From assembly GCA_021810505.1 (NCBI GenBank), contig JAJZIR010000001.1, forward strand, positions 1 to 64,000: a stretch of 64,000 bases of DNA, in the 5' to 3' direction. The DNA is from a bacterium. GTDB lineage: Bacteria > Deinococcota > Deinococci > Deinococcales > Deinococcaceae. Position 1 is the first letter of the stretch; each line of letters begins with the position of its first letter. The position numbers were made by a program, and so were the translations under genes. Positions 33,673 to 43,099 of this stretch are shown here, in pieces. The notes under the pieces were generated by a model, which was not told the origin of the DNA, did no database searches, and saw only the letters and a list, made by a program, of their open reading frames with translations.

Positions 33673-34380
33673 TCAGCTGGCGGCGAAGCGCAGCAGCGGC
33701 CCAGCTCGGCCGACCAGGGTCGGCACCAGGCTGGTCTGGCTGATCTCCGCGCAGAATGGGATGTCGGCGCCCAGACCGACCCGCTCCAGAGCCAGGCCGG
33801 CGGCGCTGCTGGCCAGCAGCGCGCTGGGCTCTGCCGCCTGGCGCCGGACGTCCAGGGCGATGCGGGCGCCATCATCCAGCGCTGCCTCGACCATGGATAT
33901 CAGGTGCTGGCAGAGCACGCCGGCGGTGTAGGTATCGTCGATACCCACTCGCCCCTCCCTTCCGGCGCAGACGATGGCGATCTCTTCGGTGGCTAGGGCC
34001 AGGGCGCGGCGGGCGGTGGCGTGCGCGTTTCTCAGCGATCCGAGCAGCACGGTTTTGGCGCTGGCGGCGGTCAGGTGCGTGGCCCTGGTGCCGTTGCTGG
34101 TACTCATCACCACGGTGAGCCCGTTCAGGTTGCAGCGCTGCGCCTCCAGCGGGCTGTTGCCCAGATCGAAGCCGGCTGGGGGCAAGCCGCCGCGCTCGCC
34201 AGCCAGCAGGACTCCAGGAGCCTTGGAGGCGAGCGCCTCTTCTAGAGTGCAGGCGAAGTGCACCTCGCTGGCTCCGGATTCGAGATAGACCGCTGCCGTG
34301 GTCGTAGCCCGCAGCACGTCGATTACGATCACGGTGTCCGCGTAAGGCCCTTGCGGCAGCAGTTCTACAGCGATGCGCAT
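33673..34380 (-). CDS. 2-phosphosulfolactate phosphatase family protein (ComB)
   Basis: 235 aa. Family motifs: MRIAVELLPQG, VIVIDVLRATTTAAVYLESGA, LLAGERGGLPPAGFDLGNSP, MSTSNGTRATHLT and VCAGREGRVGIDDTYTAG, the Mg-dependent ComB fold. ComB works in coenzyme M synthesis in archaea, but bacterial relatives are widespread outside that pathway, so the true substrate is unknown. The frame is open to 34485; homology begins at MRIAVELL, ATG 34380. A TAAGAT box lies 10 bases before it. It is followed by prfB after 24 bases. Confidence 0.85.
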   Translation of the reverse strand: MRIAVELLPQGPYADTVIVIDVLRATTTAAVYLESGASEVHFACTLEEALASKAPGVLLAGERGGLPPAGFDLGNSPLEAQRCNLNGLTVVMSTSNGTRATHLTAASAKTVLLGSLRNAHATARRALALATEEIAIVCAGREGRVGIDDTYTAGVLCQHLISMVEAALDDGARIALDVRRQAAEPSALLASSAAGLALERVGLGADIPFCAEISQTSLVPTLVGRAGPLLRFAAS

Positions 34381-34430
34381 GCCGCCGCCCATCTTAGCAG
34401 CTGCCTTGCCCGCTCGGGGATCCCTTAGGC

Positions 34431-34436
34431 TAGAAT
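34431..34436 (+). promoter_or_regulatory. -10 box for guaA (TAGAAT)
   Basis: TAGAAT lies 19 bases before the TTG start with an AGGAGGT ribosome-binding site between, so this is a leadered transcript. Confidence 0.5.
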
Positions 34437-34455
34437 CCCCAGTAGGAGGTATTTC

Positions 34456-35970
34456 TTGATCGCCATCTTGGATTTCGGTGGGCAATACACCCGCTTGATC
34501 GCCAGGCGGTTGCGCGAGCTGGGAGTCTATACCGAAATCCTGCCACCAGATGTCTCGGCGGAGCGCCTGCGGGGGCTGCAGCCGGGCGGCTTAGTCCTTT
34601 CGGGGGGGCCGGCCAGCATCTATGACCAAGGCGCTCCCAGGGCCGACCCCGGCATCCTCGGCTTGGGCGTACCGGTTCTTGGGATCTGTTACGGGATGCA
34701 CTGGTTGGCCCAGCAGGAGGGGGGGGTAGTCGAGCGAGCTCAGCAGCAGGAGTACGGGAAGGCCGAGCTGACCAGCTACGGCGGGGACCTCTTCCAGGGG
34801 ATCGAAGGGGAGTTCGTCGCCTGGATGAGCCACGGAGACAGCGTCGTCCAGCTGCCTCAGGGCTACGCGGTCAGCGCGGCCACCCGCGATACCCCGGTCG
34901 CTGCTTTCGAAAGGCCGGCGGCCCGCCGCTACGGCGTCCAGTTCCACCCCGAGGTGGTGCATACCCCCAAGGGTACCCAGGTCTTGGACAACTTCGCCTC
35001 CTTGGCCGGTCTCCAGCGCGACTGGAACAACGACCAGATCCTGGACCGCTTGATCGCGGAGGTGCGGGAGCGGGTCGGCTCGGACCGGGTTCTCCTGGCC
35101 GTCTCCGGGGGGGTCGATTCGAGCGCGCTGGCCCTGCTGCTGGCTAGAGCGATCGGGCCCCAGCTGACCGCTGTGCTGGTCGATCACGGTCTCCTCCGCT
35201 TGGGCGAGCGGGAACAGGTCGAGGCCTCGCTGTCGGCGCTCAAGGTGCCGCTGGTGACCGTCGACGCCCGGGAGACCTTTCTGCGGGCCCTGGCTGGGGT
35301 TTCCGATCCCGAGCAGAAGCGCAAAATCATCGGCCGCGAGTTTATCGCTGCGTTCAGCCAAGAGGCGCGGCTGCGCGGGCCGTTCCGTTACCTAGCGCAG
35401 GGCACGCTCTACCCGGATGTCATCGAGTCGGCAGGTGGGGCTGGATCCTCGGGCATCAAGAGCCACCACAATGTCGGCGGCCTACCGGAAGATCTAGATT
35501 TCGAGCTGCTGGAACCCTTCCGCCACCTCTTCAAGGATGAGGTCCGGGAGCTGGCGGCGCTGCTGGGCCTCCCGGATACCCTCAGGTTGCGCCACCCCTT
35601 TCCCGGCCCCGGCCTAGCCGTCCGGGTCCTGGGAGAGGTGACCGCGGAGCGCTTGGATCTGGCCCGCAGGACCGACGACATCTTCATCTCGGCGCTCCGC
35701 GAGTTCGGGCTGTACGATCAGGTATGGCAAGCCCTCACGGTTTTGACTGATTTGCGCTCGGTGGGGGTGATGGGCGACCACCGCACCTACAGCTATACCG
35801 TGGCCCTGCGCGCGGTCACCAGCGTCGATGGGATGACGGCCGATTGGGCCCGTTTGCCGGACGACTTCCTGAACACTGTGGCCAACCGCATCGTCTCGCA
35901 GGTCCACCAGATCAACCGGGTGGTCTACGATATCAGCACCAAGCCGCCGTCCACGATCGAGTGGGAGTGA
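34456..35970 (+). CDS. guaA: GMP synthase (glutamine-hydrolysing)
   Basis: 504 aa. Converts XMP to GMP. Class-I amidotransferase with the nucleophile Cys78 in [11 protein letters not shown] and His in [14 protein letters not shown]-pyrophosphatase P-loop SGGVDS at 217-222; C-terminal dimerisation part with [15 protein letters not shown] and ending IEWE. The TTG start has AGGAGGT at good spacing and a TAGAAT -10 about 20 bases further up. It is divergent from comB and followed by hpf after 17 bases. Confidence 0.97.
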   Translation: MIAILDFGGQYTRLIARRLRELGVYTEILPPDVSAERLRGLQPGGLVLSGGPASIYDQGAPRADPGILGLGVPVLGICYGMHWLAQQEGGVVERAQQQEYGKAELTSYGGDLFQGIEGEFVAWMSHGDSVVQLPQGYAVSAATRDTPVAAFERPAARRYGVQFHPEVVHTPKGTQVLDNFASLAGLQRDWNNDQILDRLIAEVRERVGSDRVLLAVSGGVDSSALALLLARAIGPQLTAVLVDHGLLRLGEREQVEASLSALKVPLVTVDARETFLRALAGVSDPEQKRKIIGREFIAAFSQEARLRGPFRYLAQGTLYPDVIESAGGAGSSGIKSHHNVGGLPEDLDFELLEPFRHLFKDEVRELAALLGLPDTLRLRHPFPGPGLAVRVLGEVTAERLDLARRTDDIFISALREFGLYDQVWQALTVLTDLRSVGVMGDHRTYSYTVALRAVTSVDGMTADWARLPDDFLNTVANRIVSQVHQINRVVYDISTKPPSTIEWE

Positions 35971-35987
35971 GCGGTCAGGGAGGAGAC

Positions 35988-36527
35988 ATGAAGATTCTCC
36001 AGATCTCCGGGCGTAACCTAGAAGTCACCCCTGCCCTGCGCGACCACGTGACCGCCAAGCTCGAGCGCCTAGATCGCCTGGGGGATGGCCTAGAGGCGCG
36101 CGTCGTCATGGCGGTCCGGGAGTCCAAAGAGTCCAGCAGGAAACACCGAGTGGAGATCCAGGTCCACGTGCCCGGGGGGATGATCCGCTCCGAGGAGCAC
36201 CATGCCGACATGTACGCCGCCGTCGATCTGGCGGTCGATACCCTGGAGCGGCAGCTGCACCGCTTTCGCTCCCGCTACCTGCACCACCACGCCGACCACC
36301 ACCCGGAGCCGCTCCCTCACCAGGAAGACGCCCCCGAAGATACCCAGCCAGAAATCGTCCGCACCAAGTCCTTCGCGCTGCGCCCGATGACTCCGGAGGA
36401 CGCCGTGCTGCAGATGGAGGCGCTGGGCCACGACTTCTTCGTCTTCGTCGACGCTTCCGACCAGCACACGGCGGTGGTCTACCGGCGCCGCGACGGCAAC
36501 TACGGCTTGATCACCCCGAGAGTCTGA
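35988..36527 (+). CDS. hpf: Ribosome hibernation promoting factor, long form
   Basis: 179 aa: an N-terminal S30AE/RaiA domain (MKILQISGRNLEVTPALRDHVTAKLERLD... about 1-105), a His/Glu-rich linker (LHHHADHHPEPLPHQED), and the C-terminal dimerisation domain (VRTKSFALRPMTPEDAVLQMEALGHDFFVFVD...). The two-domain length is typical of the long HPF that drives 100S dimers. The ATG has AGGGAGGAG upstream. Its last 28 bases overlap ribF on the other strand. Confidence 0.95.
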   Translation: MKILQISGRNLEVTPALRDHVTAKLERLDRLGDGLEARVVMAVRESKESSRKHRVEIQVHVPGGMIRSEEHHADMYAAVDLAVDTLERQLHRFRSRYLHHHADHHPEPLPHQEDAPEDTQPEIVRTKSFALRPMTPEDAVLQMEALGHDFFVFVDASDQHTAVVYRRRDGNYGLITPRV

Positions 36528-37411
36528 AGGGCTTCTCTGGACCGCTCGGCGTCGCGATCCAGCTGGAGGCGCAGCGCTTCCAGCGAGCCGAAGCGCTCCT
36601 CTCCGCGCAACCGTATCCGGAAGACCACCTGCACCTCCTTGCCGTACAGGTCCCCCGCGAAGTCCAGGGCGTGCGCCTCTAGCTGGGGGACACCGCCCGC
36701 GGAGACGGTCGGCCGGGTTCCCACGTTGACCATCGCGGCTAGGACCTGGCCCTCTGCGTGCAGCTCGGCGGCGAAGACTCCGGGCGGCAGCAGTTTACCT
36801 GGCGGAACGCGCACGTTGGCGGTGGGGTAGCCCAGCTGTCGGCCGCGGCCGTCGCCGTGCACCACCACGCCCGAGGCCGCGTAGTCGTAGCCGAGCAGCA
36901 GCGCGGCGCCGGCCAGGTCGCCCGCCTGCAGCCTCTCCCGGATGGCGCTGGAGCGCACTTCGGTCCCCTCCACGGTCAGGATCGGCAGCAGGCAGAGGTC
37001 CGAGCAGACCTCCCTCAGGTCCTCGGGTCCTCCGGAGCGCTGGTACCCGAAGCGGAAGTCGGAGCCTACCACGATGGACTGCGGCTGCAGCGCCCGGAGG
37101 TCGTTCAGGAAGTCCGCCTCGCTGCGCAGCGAGAACTCCCGGGTGAAGGGTACGCAGATGGCCTCGTCGATGCCCTCTCGCTCTAGGTGCGCCAGCTTTT
37201 CGGAGAGGGTGGAAAGAAACGGTACCCCCTGCATCAAGACCCGGGCAGGGGGATCGAAGGTGTAGACCAGGGCGGGCAGTCCGCGCGCCGCCGCCCGCTC
37301 CTTGAGCGCGCGCAGCAGCTGGCGGTGTCCCAGGTGAACCCCGTCGAAGGATCCGATGGCGACAGCGCTGGGGCTACTGGGCCGCTGGGTGGGACCTTGG
37401 AAGATCTGCAC
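36500..37411 (-). CDS. ribF: Bifunctional riboflavin kinase / FAD synthetase
   Basis: 303 aa. N-terminal adenylyltransferase domain with AIGSFDGVHLGHRQLL, VYTFDPPARVL, VVGSDFRFG, SSAIRERLQAGD; C-terminal kinase domain with GDGRGRQLGYPTANV and AHALDFAGDLYGKEV. Makes FMN and FAD, which the flavoenzymes in this window need. The GTG start lies 3 bases after the Nudix gene stop, at the end of the long division cluster. Confidence 0.95.
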   Translation of the reverse strand: MQIFQGPTQRPSSPSAVAIGSFDGVHLGHRQLLRALKERAAARGLPALVYTFDPPARVLMQGVPFLSTLSEKLAHLEREGIDEAICVPFTREFSLRSEADFLNDLRALQPQSIVVGSDFRFGYQRSGGPEDLREVCSDLCLLPILTVEGTEVRSSAIRERLQAGDLAGAALLLGYDYAASGVVVHGDGRGRQLGYPTANVRVPPGKLLPPGVFAAELHAEGQVLAAMVNVGTRPTVSAGGVPQLEAHALDFAGDLYGKEVQVVFRIRLRGEERFGSLEALRLQLDRDAERSREALQTLGVIKP

Positions 37412-37414
37412 GGC

Positions 37415-37882
37415 TCAGCGCAGCGCCCACAGGGTGCCGATCAGGGTGGTGCTGGAGCCGGCGATTTGGCCGGAGCGCAGCCCGGCCAGCAGTTCCTCCG
37501 GTGCTACCCACAGCACCTCTAGCTCCTCATCCTGGTCCGGTTCGCCCTCGGCCTCGGCCAATTCGCTCGCCGAGAAAACCCAGAGCTCCTCGTTGCAGAA
37601 CCCCGGGCTCGGGTAGTACCGGGCGAGCAGCTCGAGCTGCCCTCCCAACTGGCATTCCTCGGCCAGCTCGCGCTGCGCCGCCGCGGCCGGCTCCTCGCCG
37701 GGCTCGATCAGGCCAGCCGGAATCTCTACGGTCATGCTGCCGATGGCGTGGCGGAACTGCCGGACGCAGAGCAGCTTGCCTTCGCGCAGCGCCACCACGG
37801 CGACTGCTGGGGCGTGATCGACCACCTCGTAGCCGTTTTCCAGCAAGTGCACCGAGAGCAGCTTGCCCCGAAAGGCCTCCAC
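37415..37882 (-). CDS. Nudix hydrolase, ADP-ribose pyrophosphatase-like
   Basis: 155 aa. The Nudix box reads GLIEPGEEPAAAAQRELAEECQ, matching G-x5-E-x7-RE-U-x-EE-x-G except that Cys-Gln occupies the final part. The preceding CVRQFRHAIGSMTVEIPAG is typical of ADP-ribose or nucleoside-diphosphate-sugar pyrophosphatases. GTG start 2 bases after ftsZ. Confidence 0.87.
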   Translation of the reverse strand: MEAFRGKLLSVHLLENGYEVVDHAPAVAVVALREGKLLCVRQFRHAIGSMTVEIPAGLIEPGEEPAAAAQRELAEECQLGGQLELLARYYPSPGFCNEELWVFSASELAEAEGEPDQDEELEVLWVAPEELLAGLRSGQIAGSSTTLIGTLWALR

Positions 37883-37884
37883 CC

Positions 37885-38931
37885 TCAGTCCCGGTCGCTG
37901 TAACGCAAGAAGGCCGGGATCTCGTAGTCGCTGGGATCGAATTTCCCTTTGGCCGGCCGGAGTACCTGGTCGAAAGCGCGGCTGGCGATCGGCCCAGCGG
38001 CTTCCCCGAAACCGGTGGCGATGACGGTGACCCGCACCTCGTCGCCGGCGCTGTCGTCGAAGGTGACCCCGAAGAGCAGGTCTGGATCGCTCTGCCCGCT
38101 GGATTCGCGGACTTTCTCGACGATCTCGTTGGCGTCGCTGAGCGAGAGATCACTGCTCCCGGTGACGTTGACCAAGATGCGCCTGGCGCCCTCGATACCC
38201 CGCTCGAGCAGGGGAGAGTGCACCGCGGACATGGCTGCCTGCTCGGCCAGCTTCTCCCCGCGCCCCGAGCCGATCCCCATCAGGACGGTACCGGAACCGG
38301 TCAGCAGGTTGCGCACGTCAGCGAAGTCCACGTTGATCATGCCGTCCACGTTGATCACGTCGGAGATGCCCTTCACGCCGTAGTAGAGTACTCGGTCAGC
38401 GACTAGGAAGGCCTCCTTGAAGGAGGCCTTGCGCTCGACCGTGGCCAGCAGGCGCTCGTTGTTGACCACGATCATCCCGTCCACCCGCTCGGCCAGCTTG
38501 CGGATTCCCTCCTCGGCGACCCGGATGCGCCTAGGTCCCTCGAATTTAAAGGGCCTGGTGACGATCGCCACGGTCAGGATGTTCAGCTCCCTAGCGACTT
38601 CGGCGACGATGGGGGCGCTGCCGGTACCGGTGCCCCCGCCCATCCCGGCGGTGATGAACAGCATGTCGGTATCGTCGATGTACTCCTTGATCTGGTCGCG
38701 ATCCTCTAAGGCCGCCTTCTCTCCGATCTCCGGATCGGCGCCGGCCCCCAGGCCGCGGGTGAGCCGGTCGCCGAGTTGCAGGCGGACCTCGGCGTGGCTT
38801 TTGGCCAGGACTTGCGCGTCGGTGTTGGCGGCGATGAACTCCACCGACTCCAAACCAGCCTCGATCATCCGGTTGACGGCGTTGTTGCCCGCCCCACCCA
38901 ATCCAATCACTCGTATCCTGGCAGCCTGCAT
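37885..38931 (-). CDS. ftsZ: Cell division protein FtsZ
   Basis: 348 aa tubulin-like GTPase forming the Z-ring. GTP motif GGGTGTGSAP at 98-107; T7 loop with NVDFADVRNLL; C-terminal conserved peptide YEIPAFLR after a short linker, where FtsA binds. The ATG has AAGGAG upstream. It follows ftsA by 43 bases, the largest gap inside the cluster, and could have an extra promoter. Confidence 0.98.
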   Translation of the reverse strand: MQAARIRVIGLGGAGNNAVNRMIEAGLESVEFIAANTDAQVLAKSHAEVRLQLGDRLTRGLGAGADPEIGEKAALEDRDQIKEYIDDTDMLFITAGMGGGTGTGSAPIVAEVARELNILTVAIVTRPFKFEGPRRIRVAEEGIRKLAERVDGMIVVNNERLLATVERKASFKEAFLVADRVLYYGVKGISDVINVDGMINVDFADVRNLLTGSGTVLMGIGSGRGEKLAEQAAMSAVHSPLLERGIEGARRILVNVTGSSDLSLSDANEIVEKVRESSGQSDPDLLFGVTFDDSAGDEVRVTVIATGFGEAAGPIASRAFDQVLRPAKGKFDPSDYEIPAFLRYSDRD

Positions 38932-38974
38932 CGCGTCTCCTTAGCGCGGCCCCCTGGGGAGCCGGATGGTCTGC

Positions 38975-40324
38975 TTAAAAGAAGTCCTTGAAGAAATCGC
39001 GCACTCGGTCCATCAATCCCTTGCCGGAGGCCTGATCCGCGCTGCGCGGCCGCTCCTGGCCGCTCTGGGAGTTCCTGGCGGCGTCTCCCCGGCTCTCTGG
39101 GACGGGAACGCTGGCCGCACCGAAATTGGCTTCTGGGATCACCGGCTCCCGCCGGGTGGCTCCGCTGTATCCCCGGATTCCTTCCTGAGCCCCGAAGCGG
39201 ATCAAGCCGACTGCCGTAGCGTGGGCTGGGCTTGAGACCACGTCTTTGAGGCCGGAGATACCGACTGGCCCACCTAGGCGGGTGGGGAGGCGAAAGCGGT
39301 CGCGTCCGACCTCGACGACCCCCAGGAGGGCGCTGGCCCCCCCGGTCAGGACCACCGAGCTGGCTACCAGCTCCATCGGACCGAGGGCTCCGTCGACCTC
39401 ATCGCGCGCCAGCGATAGGATCTCCTGCACCCGCGGGCGGATGATCCTGGCCAACTCGAAGGCGCTGACTTTGGTGACCTGTCCCCCCAGGATGATCTCC
39501 AGAGAGAGGTCTGGGTCGGCCAGCTCGGGGATGGCGGAACCGTGCTTGCGCTTGATCCGCTCGGCCTCCTCGGTGGGCAGCCTGAGGATCTGGGCTAGGT
39601 CGGCGGTGATGTGGTCCCCGCCCAGCGGCAAGATGGCGGAGTGGATTAGGTTTCCGTGCTTGAAGACACCGAGGTCGGTGCTCCCCCCCCCGATATCCAC
39701 CACGACCACGCTGGAGTCCAGCTCGGCAGGCTCCAGGACGGCCAACCCGGAGGCGTAAGCTTGCAGGGCCATGGCCCGCACCGGGATACCTGCCTCCTGG
39801 GAGCAGCGCCGCAAGTTGGCCATCGAGCTGCTCCCTCCGGCGACGATGTGCACGTCGACTTCTAGGCGCACGCCCTGCATCCCCACCGGGTTTTTGATGC
39901 CTTCTTGCCCATCGACCATGTACTCTTGGGGTAAGCTGTGCAGGAGCTCCAGATTGGGATCTAGGGGTACGGCCTTGGCGTTCTCGATGGCCCGCTCCAC
40001 GTCGCTCTGGGTGATCTGCTGATTCCTGCGGATGGCCGCCAGTCCGTGGCTGGTCATCGCCTTGATGTGGCTTCCGGAGACGCTCAAGTAGGCTTCTTGA
40101 ACTTGGACGCCGGCGACGCGCTCGGCGGCCCGCACGCTCTGCTGGATCGCGTGGATGGTGTGTTCCAGGTTGACGACCGTCCCGCGCTTGATCCCATCGC
40201 TGGGTACGGTGCCCTCGCCGATGATGTCGAGCAAGCCATCGCCGTTCAGCTCGCCGATCACGGTGCTGACCTTGGTGGTGCCGATGTCCAAGCCGACGAT
40301 GATGCGGTTGTCGTTGACTGCCAT
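38975..40324 (-). CDS. ftsA: Cell division protein FtsA
   Basis: 449-aa actin-like protein linking FtsZ to the membrane. Actin-fold motifs IIVGLDIGTTKVSTVIGE, VVVDIGGGSTDLGVF and VVLTGGASALLG are clear, as is the SHI-containing 1C domain region. The C-terminus LMDRVRDFFKDFF is an amphipathic membrane helix. The ATG overlaps the last base of the ftsQ stop (TAATG), so I prefer it to the in-frame TTG at 40345. Confidence 0.97.
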   Translation of the reverse strand: MAVNDNRIIVGLDIGTTKVSTVIGELNGDGLLDIIGEGTVPSDGIKRGTVVNLEHTIHAIQQSVRAAERVAGVQVQEAYLSVSGSHIKAMTSHGLAAIRRNQQITQSDVERAIENAKAVPLDPNLELLHSLPQEYMVDGQEGIKNPVGMQGVRLEVDVHIVAGGSSSMANLRRCSQEAGIPVRAMALQAYASGLAVLEPAELDSSVVVVDIGGGSTDLGVFKHGNLIHSAILPLGGDHITADLAQILRLPTEEAERIKRKHGSAIPELADPDLSLEIILGGQVTKVSAFELARIIRPRVQEILSLARDEVDGALGPMELVASSVVLTGGASALLGVVEVGRDRFRLPTRLGGPVGISGLKDVVSSPAHATAVGLIRFGAQEGIRGYSGATRREPVIPEANFGAASVPVPESRGDAARNSQSGQERPRSADQASGKGLMDRVRDFFKDFF

Positions 40325-40935
40325 TACTGGACGCTCACCCCCCAAGGGTAGATATTGACCTGCGCTCCAGTATACTGGCTCGCGATAGCAGCGTACCTAG
40401 CCAGCGCGGGCAGCGAATCGGTCCAGATCGTGCCCAGCTGAGTGTGGACCGAAAATCCCACCGGATCGAAGTTTACTACCTGGACGTGGTCTCGGCGCAG
40501 CAGGGTCAGGATGGCCAGGGCGCTGCGCACCCGGCTTGGACCCCAGCCCTGGATCAGGGGGCCGCGGAGCGGCGCTCCCGGCAAAACGACGCCGTGACCA
40601 TCGATCTCTACCAACTTGCCCTGGTAGCGCAGCTGGGCCACCGCGCTGCGCTCCTTGACCGCGATCCGTACCGTGGAGGGGAAGATCTTCACCACCCGGG
40701 CGCTGGCGATCCAGGGGTCGGTTTTCAGGTGCTGGAGGCTCTGGGGGGTGATCCAGAGCCAGGGGGTGCCCGGGTGGACCCCGGAGATCTGCTCGACCGC
40801 TGCCTTGCTCAGGAAGTGGTTCCCGGTGACCTGCACCGAGCGGATCACCCAGAGCTTGTCCAGGGCTAGCAAGGTGGCTAAGGCGGCGACCAAGATGGCC
40901 AGCAGCCAGATAGCGAGGCGCCTCGGCCAGGTCAC
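40324..40935 (-). CDS. ftsQ: Cell division protein FtsQ (DivIB family)
   Basis: 203-aa bitopic membrane protein. Transmembrane helix at about 8-26, then the POTRA domain starting VIRSVQVTGNHFLSKAAVEQ and the beta domain with VRIAVKERSAVAQLRYQGKLVEIDGHGVVL. Shorter than the E. coli protein, but similar to other non-proteobacterial ones. GTG start overlaps the murB stop by 4 bases. Confidence 0.92.
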   Translation of the reverse strand: MTWPRRLAIWLLAILVAALATLLALDKLWVIRSVQVTGNHFLSKAAVEQISGVHPGTPWLWITPQSLQHLKTDPWIASARVVKIFPSTVRIAVKERSAVAQLRYQGKLVEIDGHGVVLPGAPLRGPLIQGWGPSRVRSALAILTLLRRDHVQVVNFDPVGFSVHTQLGTIWTDSLPALARYAAIASQYTGAQVNIYPWGVSVQ

Positions 40936-41768
40936 GGCCAGACCTCCAGCTCCAGGTCGAGCGGTGTGGGTAGGCAGCCCCTGACCTGGTCCAGCAGGCG
41001 GAGCACGTCCTCGGAGCTGGCCTGGCCGACATTCACGATGAAATTTCCGTGCTCTCTGGAAATCATGGCGTCTCCGATGCGCAGGCCTTTCAGGCCGGCG
41101 CGGTCGATCAGCCGGCCTGCACTTTCCCCCGGGGGGTTCTTGAAGGCGCAGCCGGCGGTTCGGGCTTTTGGCTGGCCCTGCCTGGCCAGGTGAGCTGGCT
41201 GCATCCTGCGGGCGACCTCGGCCTCGTCGCTGGGCTGGAGCTGGAGCCGGACCTTGGTCACCACCGCGCCCCTGGGGAGCCCGCTGCTGCGGTAGCTCCA
41301 GGGGACTTCCCTGGCTTCTAAAACCTCGGCCCTCCCGTCCCTCCAGATCTCGATCTGGTCCAAGGCGGTGAAGATCTCGCCGAAGCGCGTCCCGGCGTTC
41401 ATCCAGACCGCCCCTCCCAGAGTGGCCGGGATGCCCACCAAGCCTTCCAAGCCGGACAGGCCCAGCGTCCTGGCCTGGCGCAGCAGGCCGGGTAGGCTGC
41501 GCCCGGCTCCCAGCCAGGGGCTCAGGTAGCGCCCAGAGCGGAGCGTGCCGCCTTCTAGGCTGCCCGACCCCAGCTCTCCGGCCAGGCGGATCACCCTCTC
41601 CCGGACACCCTCATCGCTGACCAGCAGGTTGGATCCGCCCCCGAGGACTCGGTACCCTTCCCGGGTGGCCTCGGCTAATTCGGGCGCGCTGCTGACTACC
41701 CAGACCTCGGACTCCCCCCCGATCCCTAGGGTGGTGAGCTTGCGCAGGGCAGTGCGCTGGATCAGCAC
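40932..41768 (-). CDS. murB: UDP-N-acetylenolpyruvoylglucosamine reductase
   Basis: 278-aa FAD enzyme forming UDP-MurNAc. LRKLTTLGIGGESEVWV, RVLGGGSNLLVSD, GLEGLVGIPATLGGAVWMNAG, and the type-I/II active-site region RTAGCAFKNPPGESAGRLID with REHGNFIVNVG. The catalytic Ser/Cys and Glu regions are present. GTG start lies in the end of murC (7-base overlap). Confidence 0.95.
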   Translation of the reverse strand: MLIQRTALRKLTTLGIGGESEVWVVSSAPELAEATREGYRVLGGGSNLLVSDEGVRERVIRLAGELGSGSLEGGTLRSGRYLSPWLGAGRSLPGLLRQARTLGLSGLEGLVGIPATLGGAVWMNAGTRFGEIFTALDQIEIWRDGRAEVLEAREVPWSYRSSGLPRGAVVTKVRLQLQPSDEAEVARRMQPAHLARQGQPKARTAGCAFKNPPGESAGRLIDRAGLKGLRIGDAMISREHGNFIVNVGQASSEDVLRLLDQVRGCLPTPLDLELEVWP

Positions 41769-43099
41769 GCCGCCCCCCCGAGCAGGAGCTGGCCGACCCG
41801 CACCACGTCCCCAGCCCCGATGGTCAGGAGCAGCTCACCCGGCCGAGCGTCCCCGAAGAGCTGGGCGGCCTGCTCTGGCCGTCCGGTACGGCGGACTTGC
41901 GGGTGTCCCAACCTCTTCAGCTCGCCGGCGATCAGGTCGCTGCTGACGCCGGGGACCTCCGCTTCTCCGGCTGCGTAGATATCCAGGAGGGTGATCTCGT
42001 CGGCAGCCATCAGGGCGGCGGCCAGCTGTTTCCAGGAAGTCGCGGTCCGTAGAACCCGGTGAGGTTGAAAGATCGCTCGTACCCGTAGCCCGCTCTGCCG
42101 GGCAGCCGCCAGGACCGCCGCGACTTTGGCGGGGTTGTGGGCGTAGTCGTCCAGGACCAGAGCTCCCTGGAAGGACCCCAGGCGCTGCCAGCGCCGCTCG
42201 GTCCCTGGGAAGCCAGCCAGGGCCGCTCTGGCCAGCTCCGGATCTACACCCCAGGTGGCGGTCAGCGCTAGGGCTGCCAGGGCGTTCATGGCGTTGTGCC
42301 GCCCTGGGAGAGGGACCTCGATCTCCCCCAGCGAGCAGCCTGCCCGCTCGAAGCGGAAGGAGCTGGCCATGGGGTGCAGGGTGAGCTCCCTGCCGGCGTA
42401 GTCCTGCTCTCCCTGGAAACCGAAGCGCAGCGCTTGCGATCCGAACAGCCGGGTCAGCGCGGGGTCCTCCCCGTTGATCAAGACCACCCGGCTTCCCTGA
42501 GCCAGCTGCTCGAGCGCCTGCTCCTGCTCGCCGGCTGAGCGGTAGTAGTTGGGGCCTCCCTGGGAGGCGATGTGGTCGTGCTCCAAGTTGGTGAATAGCG
42601 CGAGGTCCAGCTTCAGGGCGGCGCAGCGCGGATCCGACTCGTCGACTTCCAAGAGCAGGGGACCGGATCCGCTGCGGGCGTTGTCTCCAGCCAGCTCGGC
42701 CAACCGGCCTCCGACCAGCAAGCAAGGGTCTTGGCCGGCGCGCAGCAGGATGGTAGCCGCCATCGCCGCCGTGGTGGTCTTGCCAGCGGAACCGGTGATC
42801 CCCAGGCTCGGCCGCTCCCCGGCTAGCTCGGCGACTGCTTCCAGGCGGTGCAGCACCGGGAGCCCGGCGGCGCGCGCCGCTAGCACTTCCGGCTCGCTTT
42901 CCGCGATGGCGCTGCTGACGATCAGGCGGTCCACCCCGGCGAGGTGGTCGGGGTGATGTCCGCTGCGGATTTCCCAGGCGCCAGCTACCAGAGGATCCGC
43001 GTTCCGGTCGCAGCCGCTGACCCGCTCGCCCCGAGCAGCCAGCAGCTTGGCCAGGCCGCTCATCCCGATACCGGAAATGCCCAGCAGGTGTGAGTGCAT
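41762..43099 (-). CDS. murC: UDP-N-acetylmuramate-L-alanine ligase
   Basis: 445 aa. Adds L-Ala to UDP-MurNAc. The Rossmann-like start is LLGISGIGMSGLAKLL, the ATP loop GITGSAGKTTTAAM, central motif LEHDHI and RHNAMNALAA, and C-terminal LDDYAHNPAKV with FQPHRV. The ATG overlaps the murG stop (TGATG). An open frame continues upstream through murG to 43501, but the homology starts here. Confidence 0.96.
   Translation of the reverse strand: MHSHLLGISGIGMSGLAKLLAARGERVSGCDRNADPLVAGAWEIRSGHHPDHLAGVDRLIVSSAIAESEPEVLAARAAGLPVLHRLEAVAELAGERPSLGITGSAGKTTTAAMAATILLRAGQDPCLLVGGRLAELAGDNARSGSGPLLLEVDESDPRCAALKLDLALFTNLEHDHIASQGGPNYYRSAGEQEQALEQLAQGSRVVLINGEDPALTRLFGSQALRFGFQGEQDYAGRELTLHPMASSFRFERAGCSLGEIEVPLPGRHNAMNALAALALTATWGVDPELARAALAGFPGTERRWQRLGSFQGALVLDDYAHNPAKVAAVLAAARQSGLRVRAIFQPHRVLRTATSWKQLAAALMAADEITLLDIYAAGEAEVPGVSSDLIAGELKRLGHPQVRRTGRPEQAAQLFGDARPGELLLTIGAGDVVRVGQLLLGGAAC

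Noticed and set aside
33649-33875. N-terminal extension of prfB starting at 33875
   Set aside because: It is not conserved RF2 sequence; the true N-terminus is in the other frame with the CTTTGAC frameshift at 33600-33594.
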